A stretch of DNA of 23,123 nt. Origin: Candidatus Pacearchaeota archaeon (GTDB lineage Archaea; Nanoarchaeota; Nanoarchaeia; Pacearchaeales; GW2011-AR1). The position numbers were made by a program, and so were the translations under genes. Numbering within the stretch: position 1 is the stretch's first letter; each line of letters begins with the position of its first letter. The DNA is taken from assembly GCA_002690445.1 (NCBI GenBank), contig NZER01000296.1:1-23123 (forward strand), written 5' to 3'. Below, one piece after another: positions 4,999 through 14,000 of the stretch. The notes under the pieces were generated by a model, which saw only the letters and a program-made list of their open reading frames with translations, was not told the DNA's origin and ran no database searches.

Positions 4999-7900
4999 AT
5001 GAGTGACGACAATAACCCTCAAGATCTTTTAAAAACCTATTTGCAAGCTTTCGCGGAGCGCGAAGGCATTTCGATCGAGGATGCCGAAGAAAACATCAAA
5101 GATCTCAGCAGGAGATTTGACGAGCTTTATGAGGGGGGAATGTTCCTACCGGACGTAAGTAGGACTGGACATGCCGAGGCCAACAAATCTTTTGGAGAAG
5201 CCTTTGCCAAAGACCCCCTTCTTTTCAAAGCCTTTGAACTACATCGCATACATAATACGAGCGAGGGAGAGGATGTAATAACCGCTCTCACTGACGCTCG
5301 AGATGCTGGAGAGGGCGGGTTGTCTGCTGTTCCGCCATTTGGCCCGGCTCTTAGTTGGATGGGCCTGGATAATATACAAGATGCGATCGAACTGATTCCG
5401 GGCACGCCTGACAGGATTAAAGAGAGGTCACAAGACGAAGTTCTTAAGCCCTGGGGCTATAGGCGAGGACTAGATGATAAATTTACCCGAGATGACACCC
5501 TCGACGAGGAAGAAATTGAAAGGTTAGCTGAGGCCTATCGAAACCGACAAGAAGAAAAGACTGAACAAGACGACCTTCGAAAGAAGGAGCAAGAAGCCTT
5601 AGGCGCTAAGCCTGAGGAGGTACCCGAGGACAAAAAATCCCTCGACAGCCCCGCCGGCCAGCCCGCCGGCCAGCCCGCCGGCCAGCCCGGCCAGCCCGGC
5701 GCTCAGGCCCCGGCCGCCCAGAAAGACGACTCCATGCTCCCGGGCTACGAGAATAGCCAAAGAGCTCGTAACCTTCGCAATTATACCGGCAAGATGCCGG
5801 ATAACACAACGAGTGGAACTCGCAGCTTACCCAACCCCCAAAAGGCTAAAATTCTTGCACAGGCCACGGCTTTTGAAAACCAAGCGCTCAAAGATATAAA
5901 AAGAGCCGATAGGGAGGAGCGATTCCACAAGGGATACCAAGCGGCGGCCGACTCGGGCGCATATGACCATGTTGGCAAAATATTCGACAGTAAAACTAAG
6001 TCCGGTACCTGGGATAAATTAACCCCCGAGCAAAAGGCTTGGCATGTGAACCGATTTAACGATCTTCCAGAGGACTCCCCCAAAAAAAGCCTGGACGACC
6101 CCTCCGGAACAAAAGGCGGAGCCTTTCAATCCACTCCACCCCCTCTCGAAGATGTCACGGTACCAGGCGCAAGCGGGAACGACACCATAATGGGCGGAAG
6201 CGGGAACGACGCCATAATGGGCGGAGCCCCTCCAATTCCCACACCGCGCAACGATTTCGCGGACGCGCCCCCAGCCCCCGCGCTTGCTTCTGGGCAGGGA
6301 CAGACCCTTCCGGGCACACCGGTTGCGCCAGCCCCCGCGCTTGCTTCTGGGCAGGGACAGACCCTTCCGGGCACACCGGTTGCGCCAGCTCCCCCAATTC
6401 CCGCACCGCGCAACGATTTCGCGGACGCCCCCCCAGCTCCTGCGCAGCCACTTGCTTCTGGGCAGGGACAGACCCTTCCGGGCACACCAGTTGCGCCAGC
6501 CCCCTCAATTCCCGCAGCCCCTGAGGACCCGGATGTCACGGCCGGTCGGGAGTATATAGATAACTGGGTCAAGGAAAACAAAGAGCGGCTGAGACGAGAG
6601 GCCGCGGACCCCTACGGCGGAGGATCCGGCTTCTTACAAGATCCCGGCCTCCTCGCGCAGCCCTACCAGGTTGACTCGAACGACGCCATGGCCGCGCTGA
6701 ACAACATACCCGCTGTCGGGTCGAAATTCCATACAGACAGGCAAAAGAGAAAACTGGACTACGAACAATCGTTGTCCGAGAATATATTCTCACAGCTTCC
6801 CATGGATCCCAACGCAGGAGTGACTGGTTTTAAAGTGGACAGCGGGTTCGGCGGAAGGACGGGACAGGGACTTCCTCATTTCTATGGATTCAGTTTCGAT
6901 TCAGGCGGTAAATCTTACTCGGGAATTTGGGATACTTACAAAAATCAGGCAGATCCCGGATCAATATTTGTTGACCCTCCCGACGGAGAGCTCTTCGGCG
7001 GGAAATATTTGCAAGAGGGAGATACCATAGGTGGCGCTGCCCCTAAGCCCATCCTCCCGACGCCGCGACAGGCAGCCGTCGACCCATTCGAATCCGGCAA
7101 TGTGATTGGCGCACCTACTTTCAATCAGCTCCCTCCCGCAGCCCCGCCCGCAGCTCCTCTCGCAGCTCCTCTCGCAGCCCCTCCCGCAGCCCCTCCATCT
7201 GTTCCGGGTCGTCCCGCTCCGAGCCAGGCGGAAGCCGACGCAGCCGGCAACCCATTTCTTGGCATGGATGTCCCGGCATTGCCCGAACCGAAAGCTTATG
7301 TCTCTGCGGACACGCCTATGCCTCAGCCCGCTCCCCAGACTGATGAGCAGCGAAAAGCGGCCCAAGAATTCGTCTCTATGACCGACCCCGGGAAGGTATC
7401 CGCTCACATTATCAGACAGGGCGTACCGCAGGGTCAGTACGATGGATTTAACGAGCCCAACCCGGACAACATCCGACACGACCCGCTTGATTATCAAAAA
7501 CAAACCGAGCGTGGATGGTGGGATCGGAAGAATTCCGAGGGTAATATGGTCCCCGACGATCCAGCGGCGAGAGAAGCTGAGCGAAAACGGATCCAAGCGA
7601 TGCCTGACGGCAAAATGGATGAGGAAGCAAAAAAAGCAAGAAGACAGCGTCTTTCCGACCTCAACGACGTTTCTCTCGACCGCCCCGTTCAGAGCCCATA
7701 TCACACGGGTGACGTAGCCATGCCTAAGCGTGTGCAGGAATCCCCCGCTCTCAGAAAGTCTTATAACCTAGGCGCTGCATTTCGCGATCCATATGCCTCT
7801 CAATATCCGAGCACCGCTCAACAAGGCAGTGCTGGAAAGCACAGCATTCGAGGCCCCGGGGGTCATCTGAGTGACAAGGTACCTATTTTTGGAAAGAATG

Positions 7901-8037
7901 GAATAGTTGGATATCGGACCAAGGGATTGATGCGTGACGAAGTCGCCAAGCAGGGTATGTTCACCAACCCCGTGACTCGTGGTAACATGTCCGAAGACGA
8001 GCGGTTGAGGAAGAAGTACAGTCAGCATCTCGTCTAA
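4999..8037 (+). CDS. Repeat-rich Pro/Ala-rich probable virion protein
   Basis: This 1012-residue protein is unrecognised. The N-terminal ~200 residues are mostly helical and charged. Residues 218-234 are PAGQ/PGQ repeats. Residues 390-409 contain two RTX-like nonapeptides (GxSGNDxIM). Residues ~410-510 hold three LASGQGQTLPGTPVAPAP blocks separated by IPxPRNDFADAPPAP, and residues 714-733 are five AAP[PL] units. The C-terminal ~200 residues are polar and end in a basic segment. There is no signal peptide or membrane helix. It sits between terL and the giant polyvalent ORF, 24 bp after terL and 12 bp before the giant ORF, so it is probably co-transcribed and virion-associated. The start has no clear Shine-Dalgarno sequence. 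An internal or fibre-like structural role is inference from position and composition. Confidence 0.8.
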   Translation: MSDDNNPQDLLKTYLQAFAEREGISIEDAEENIKDLSRRFDELYEGGMFLPDVSRTGHAEANKSFGEAFAKDPLLFKAFELHRIHNTSEGEDVITALTDARDAGEGGLSAVPPFGPALSWMGLDNIQDAIELIPGTPDRIKERSQDEVLKPWGYRRGLDDKFTRDDTLDEEEIERLAEAYRNRQEEKTEQDDLRKKEQEALGAKPEEVPEDKKSLDSPAGQPAGQPAGQPGQPGAQAPAAQKDDSMLPGYENSQRARNLRNYTGKMPDNTTSGTRSLPNPQKAKILAQATAFENQALKDIKRADREERFHKGYQAAADSGAYDHVGKIFDSKTKSGTWDKLTPEQKAWHVNRFNDLPEDSPKKSLDDPSGTKGGAFQSTPPPLEDVTVPGASGNDTIMGGSGNDAIMGGAPPIPTPRNDFADAPPAPALASGQGQTLPGTPVAPAPALASGQGQTLPGTPVAPAPPIPAPRNDFADAPPAPAQPLASGQGQTLPGTPVAPAPSIPAAPEDPDVTAGREYIDNWVKENKERLRREAADPYGGGSGFLQDPGLLAQPYQVDSNDAMAALNNIPAVGSKFHTDRQKRKLDYEQSLSENIFSQLPMDPNAGVTGFKVDSGFGGRTGQGLPHFYGFSFDSGGKSYSGIWDTYKNQADPGSIFVDPPDGELFGGKYLQEGDTIGGAAPKPILPTPRQAAVDPFESGNVIGAPTFNQLPPAAPPAAPLAAPLAAPPAAPPSVPGRPAPSQAEADAAGNPFLGMDVPALPEPKAYVSADTPMPQPAPQTDEQRKAAQEFVSMTDPGKVSAHIIRQGVPQGQYDGFNEPNPDNIRHDPLDYQKQTERGWWDRKNSEGNMVPDDPAAREAERKRIQAMPDGKMDEEAKKARRQRLSDLNDVSLDRPVQSPYHTGDVAMPKRVQESPALRKSYNLGAAFRDPYASQYPSTAQQGSAGKHSIRGPGGHLSDKVPIFGKNGIVGYRTKGLMRDEVAKQGMFTNPVTRGNMSEDERLRKKYSQHLV
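5650..5685 (+). repeat. 12-bp tandem repeat encoding PAGQ x3
   Basis: The unit CCCGCCGGCCAG occurs three times in tandem and is followed by shortened PGQ and PGAQ units. It lies in frame within the 1012-residue ORF and encodes a flexible linker. Confidence 0.85.
6172..6225 (+). repeat. 27-bp tandem repeat encoding two RTX-like nonapeptides
   Basis: Two 27-bp units (6172-6198 and 6199-6225) differ at one base. They encode SGNDTIMGG and SGNDAIMGG, which match the calcium-binding RTX pattern GGxGxDxUx in register. Two units are far fewer than in a normal RTX beta-roll, so calcium binding is uncertain. Confidence 0.7.
6274..6387 (+). repeat. 57-bp perfect tandem repeat
   Basis: Two identical 57-bp copies (6274-6330 and 6331-6387) encode APALASGQGQTLPGTPVAP. 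A third, diverged copy with an inserted GCAGCC-type codon pair ends near 6507. A flanking block encoding PRNDFADAPPAP is also duplicated. The perfect identity points to recent unequal recombination or slippage. Confidence 0.85.
7138..7197 (+). repeat. 12-bp repeat encoding AAP[PL] x5
   Basis: Five 12-bp units of the form GCAGCyCCkCyC run in tandem and encode AAPPAAPLAAPLAAPPAAPP. They form a proline/alanine linker within the 1012-residue ORF. Confidence 0.8.
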
Positions 8038-8049
8038 TCGCCCGGGCGA

Positions 8050-11000
8050 ATGTTCGACGAAAGACCAGATCTCGGAAAGAACGATTTTTCCGGCAAAGAG
8101 GACTCATTTTCCGAGCAGTTCCTCGCCAAGCCCATTCAAAGGCAATACCAACCGTTTGGTGGCCCTCGACCCCAGTCCGCTCAGCCCCAATACGAGCAGG
8201 ACCCCCTTCCCGAATACGGGTATGAGGTTCAACCCGGCCAATATGAGGTTCCATTCTCTCAAGAGGCCGATATGTACGACCAGGCCAAGAAGCAATACGC
8301 TTATATCAAGAGCGATGCCAGTGCGCTTAACAGCTCGGCTAGTTTCTCGGAGGGTAGATACAAGGAATTCTTCGATAATAAATTTCTCCCGTTCTACAAG
8401 GAATTCGATTCGTTTGGTGATTTTGAAAATGACGAAGATTTTGCTACCTCTCTCGACTCCATGTACGAGTCCGATCTTAAAGCGAGCAAGGGAGGGGATG
8501 AATTAGCCAAGTCCAATCTCGGAAAATATTTCAAATGGAATCAACCGAACGGCTTGCGCGATCAATTTCTTCGATTCAAGCAAGAACGGGATGAACGCCG
8601 TCTTGTTGCCGATCAATATCGTGCCCAAGAGATCGCTCTGCGTGATCAACTGACCAATATTCCTCCGCACACCCGGGTCGCTCTTGACGAGGCCAAGCAA
8701 AAGAAAGCCCTTAAGCCCAGGAGCAAGAAACAAACGGACGACATGCTCAACCAGATGCGGTTCGAGGATGCCTTGCCCGACATGCTGACCGGAGAAGTCC
8801 CGAATCTTTACCAGACCGATCCCCGAAAGGATCCCGCCCCTCTGCCCGACATGCTCACGGGTGAGAAAGCCCCGTCTAGTAAAGAACAACAAAACCGTCT
8901 GGCCGCTGCCATTCGTGGGGATATGGAAGGATTCATGTCCCGCCGGGAAACCGTCGCTCGCGATCGCCGGATTCGCGACCAGGGATTCATGTTCTCGAAT
9001 AACGGAATGATGGACGGCCGCCCGATTGGCTTACCTCGTTCCGATGTTGATCTTCTCGATATTGACGAGATGAGAAATCTCGGTATCGAACAATACCAGG
9101 GCGTCCCGATTGAAGAAGCTTTTCAAAAGCTCGGTGGTGAAGAACGCTTGAACGTCGCCAAGATTTTACAAGCCGTTCGCCAGGCCTTTAACAACAGCGA
9201 AGATTCACAAACCGAATTCCTCACGGGTCGTACGCCCGAGCTCAAGGCAAAGATGGATGCTGACCGTGCGGTCTTGTCGAAAACCATGCAGCTCGCCGCC
9301 GAATATGGCCTGACTAACGAGATGATCGAATACAACGAGAGCAAGAATTTCTTCGTTCGCTTGTATGAGAATTCCAAGAATGCAATCGCTCGCGGATTCA
9401 ACATGTTCCAACAAAGTCGCTATACTGAGGACATGATACTGGGCCACTTGAGCGACAGCGAAATGGCTGATCTTCTCGAATATGTCGAAGAGGGACAAAA
9501 TATTCCGACCGGCAGTGCAGCCAAGAAATTTCACGCTTATCAATCCAAAGGTGTTTGGGACTCGCTAGGCAATTTATTCTTCGAAAATACCGAAGCGGTT
9601 CCCGAATTGTTTCTCGAATCCATGTCCGCCTTCCTTCCAGCCTATTTGAGAACGGCCCCGGCAACCATAGGGACTACCACCGCCGCGGGAGCAGCGATGG
9701 GATTGGCCGGTGGCCCGCTCGCCCCCGCCACCGTTACATCGGGCGCTGCGGCTGGAGCGAGAGTAGGAGCTCGTTTGAACTGGGGTGTTGCCTCTCTGAC
9801 TCTTGAATATAGCGGAATGGTTATCGAGGGCATGCAAGAACTCGGTGTTGATTACAAGAACCCCAAGATCTTCGCCGCCGCTTGGAATAACGAAGAGATT
9901 CGCGACGCGATCAAAACGAAAGCGTTAAAGAAAGGTGTCCCAATAGCCATATTTGATGCGATGGCTGGTATGATGGCCGGTCGTGTTACCACTGGTGCTC
10001 ACCACATTGGAAAGAGTCTCAAAGGTGGAAAGTTACTCGACGCCGCGCACTGGAAAAGATCCCAACTGACCGCTCCCCGATTTACCCGTTTTCAAAGAGT
10101 TCGAAATCAGGCAGCCGAATTAGCCGTTGGTGACGTCGCACTTGGTGGACTCGGTGAATATTCTGGCCAGCTCTGGGCCAAGGAACCTGGCGAACGAATT
10201 GATTACAATGCAGTAGCTGCCGAGATGGGTGTCGGTGTCGGACCTGGTGCCTTTGGTGCTGGTGTTGAAATGCTCCGTGGGAAGCCGGATGTTGCCAACG
10301 CTCGTACTATCATACGCGGATTGAAAGATACCGGTGTTGGAACGACCGGCACTATTGATCTCGCTGGCTACCGGAATGAATTCAATACGTTTCACGACTA
10401 CCGGGCCGCCGCTCAACATATTGTCGACCAGGGCCAATTCGCGGACGACGCGAAAAAGCAAGAAGCCCTCGAGATATTTACCGACGTCCTCGCCCGTTTT
10501 CATGCAGCCAACCCCAAAATGTCCGGCAAACTGAAGCTTGTATTTGCCAATCGGACCCCCATGGCTGACTCCAAGCAGGAAGGCTCTTTTCACGAGTGGG
10601 TGGTAGACCCTGAATTCGCTCAGGAAGAACACGAACTTGCGATCTTCATCAATCGCAAAGCCATCTCCGGAAATCCATTGGGTGTCTTTTTTCACGAAGG
10701 TGGTCACTTTGCCCGTGTCGCCATGGGGATGACAGAGACGGAGCTTCTCAAGTATTACGACGCCCTGACCGAAGAACAACGCCTGGATGCAATGACTCAA
10801 TACGTAGTCAAACAACCTGACGCTTCGTACGCCAAGCTCGATCCGAAAAGCAAAGAAAAGAAACATGTTGATGCCTTGATGAGTGGCCCGCAAAGCATGA
10901 GCAAAAAAGCTCAAGCTGACGAATGGTTCAGTTATCAATTTGTCCGTGTTCTTACTGGCAGAACGCTTGATGTATCCAGTCTGAAGAAAGATTTACAGAA

Positions 11001-14000
11001 TCACCTCCAAAAGAATATCTACCCCCTCGTTGAAAAATACGTGGGCGGGATTGATCTTGCAGGAAGCACTGTTCAGAAACGACTCGGATTAGATGCAAGA
11101 ATTCTGGAATTCATGGGATACACTCCTCAGGGGGTTATAAGAGACGGAAAAACAGTCGGGCTCTCCTTTGGCGAATATCAGCACGAACGCCCAGGCATGA
11201 AGAAATTCTTCGAGCCCGGGGGTAAGAACGTAATTGATCAAATGGGAGACGAGGAAGCCCTCAATTATTTGATGAAGGGCGTAGCGGTCATCGCACAGAC
11301 CGATGGCGAAACTACCGCCAGGCGTGTTGCTACCATGGTCAATTTGCTCATAGGCAAGGAACTCCTGCCAACCAAGGGCAAGCTTTCTTTGTACACCGAG
11401 AGTGAATTAAAAGAACAATTCGATCCAATCGCCGAACAAGCAATCTTTCAAGAAGACGCCGTCGAAACCGCCGAGCGCTATAGCGAGCTCAAGGGCGAGG
11501 ATGCCAAAGCCGGCGTTGAGCAGCTCACGGAGGAAGCCCCCCAGCAAAAAACCGAAGAAGTCGCACGTACCGAGCTCACCCGGCTAAACAAGTTGCTTGA
11601 GGCTTATAAATCGAAGATCCAAAAGGTCGATGAAGACATCGAACTCATGGAGAGTGGCAAGCGATCAAAAGAAGAATTCAAGAATAAGGCCAAAGACGGG
11701 GGGTCACTCATGGACTCTGAGACGGAAAAGGTCGATAAGGTCGAGAAAGCAAAGAAGACAAAGGCAAATCTCGAAAGAAAAATCAAAGTCCTCGAGAGCA
11801 AGAAGGAAAAAGCAAAGCTTCCAGCGCCCAAACCAACCAAGCAACCCCTCCGAGCAAAGGGAACGACCCAGCTCGAAAAAATAGTCGAAGATACACGCGC
11901 CCCATTGCTCCGAGTATCGACCCTTTTCCGCGGAGCTACTCAAAAGAAGCTTAAGAAGGTAGTTGATACGATTAAGAAAGGCCGCAAGTTAATCGAGGAT
12001 CCGGCCGCATTTAAAAAGAGCGTAGCTGACGCGATCTCCAAGATTCAAGAAGCCAAGGCCAAGCAAGAGGACGGCCAGCCCCTCAAGTCGGAAGAAGTGA
12101 GCATGGCTCAGATCATTGCTCAAATGCTGGGCATTAACGAGCTCCAACAAAATGCATTGTTCACCGAATCCAGAGTCGCGGATGATCTTGTTGATTTGGT
12201 CACCGCCAAGGAACCCGACACTAATCGCGTGGCTGATGCGTTCTTAAAATATGCGAACGAGGTGGAAGGTGCGATTGACGCATTGGCCGTTCGCGAGAGC
12301 GAGCTGTATGCGAGAAAGCAGTTTCTCAAGAATCCTCCCAAAGCGCCCAGGGACTTGAGCGATCTTAAAGCCGCGTATAAAAAAGGAGACGCTGACGCTT
12401 TAAAGGCTCTTGTCGACGCGGCTGCCGCCAATAATCAAGACGCCAGAGATTTTCTAAAAGAAAACGACCCGGAAAGCATCTCTTCTCTGCTTGAGGACGA
12501 AGGCGAAACCAGATCTTTAGGGGCCAGCTGGAAAGTGGTTCGCAGACTTCCCAGCGGACAGTTTTTATTGTGGAATGGTAAGAAATGGGCGCCTACAAAA
12601 CTCGTAAGTGATAAGACGCCCAAGGAATACTTGAAGAAAAAGTTGGATAAGAAGTATTTCGCACCGATAGCCAAAAAAGAAAAGTACAAAGAGGCTCTTA
12701 AATCTCTGAAAAAAGACGAGCGAAAATTCGTATCGTTTTGGAGGGACGCGAGTACCAAGAGCGAACCTAAAAAGAAGACCCAGGCCAAGAAGACAGAGGC
12801 CAAAAAGGCCGAGGCCAAGCCAAAGAAAAAGACAAAAGCCCAAGAAGCTATTGACCAAGAGATCAAGGAAATTGACAAGAAGCTCACCCTCATCCGACAG
12901 CTTCGCGAATCCATCGATCCCGAGAACGCAGCCGTCTCCGTCGACTGGCGCGAAGTTCCTCATTTTAGCTACACCTACAAGAATGAAAAGGGCGAATATG
13001 TCCCGCTTACTCTTGGACAAATTGCAGACCGATCAAAACTGGACGAGGACGACACTCCGGGCGTTACGATCTACATTAAAGATAGAAAAACGGGGGAGTA
13101 CAAGAAGGACAAAATCTCGGATGCTAACACTCTCCTCTGGCAATACACGGACTGGAGAAAGGCTCCCGAGAAAGAGGCCAAGGGTCAGAAGCCGAAGGCC
13201 GAGGGTCAGACCAAGACCAACATCCATTGGGGTAAAGATGAAAACCGGATACTGAGTAATTTTAGCCCAGTCGAGGGCGGGATCGAGTATGAAGGGGAAA
13301 CTTTCAATACAGTCGAAGGTGCGTACCAGGCATACAAGAGTGGAGAGTATGTTTCAGGCTTTGAAAAGCTCGATGGCCCTGAAGCTCAGAAAAAAGGCAA
13401 AGATGTCCAGGTAGACACAAAGACCAACCGGGACTTGATGAAGTCCTTAATCGAAACTCGGTACGATACGGATAAAGCATTTCGGGAAGCCTTGAACGTA
13501 GCCGGGTACATGACGCATGATGTCGGAGACAATTTTTGGAAAAAGGAATTCCCCAAGATTCTAGCCGAAGTCCGAAAGGAGAAGACCGGGGGTCAAAAGC
13601 CGAAGGCCGAGGGCCGGAAGAATACCTCCGGAGTGACCAAGATTATTTCCGGTGGTCAGACCGGTGCCGATCAGGCTGGGCTATGGGTCGGCCAGAATTT
13701 GGGCGTTGAAACCGGGGGGATTGCACCCAAAGGATTCGAGACCGCACACAAGGATGACGAGTCCGAAAGGCTTAAAAAGTGGGGCCTTACTGAGGTAACG
13801 GATGAGCAAACCAAGGCGTACAAGAAGGGCAATAAAAAGTGGGGGCCTCGTACCGAATTGAACGTAATCAACTCCGACGGGACCGTGCTCTTCGGGAACG
13901 AAAAAAGCGCAGGATCCAAGCTCACGATTTATCACGCGAAGGATCACAATAAGCCCTATTTGATCAACCCGACCGCTGAAGAGCTCAGAGCTTGGCTTAC

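Noticed and set aside
6300..6510. LPGTP repeats as a sortase signal
   Set aside because: Sortase signals need LPxTG followed by a hydrophobic segment and basic tail near the C-terminus; these are internal linker repeats.
5640..7200. CRISPR-like repeated DNA
   Set aside because: The repeats are in-frame tandem codon repeats without unique spacers.
10120..10938. Antisense open frame of 272 codons opposite the zincin region
   Set aside because: It mirrors conserved coding sequence, including the HEGGH site, and shows no protein family features.
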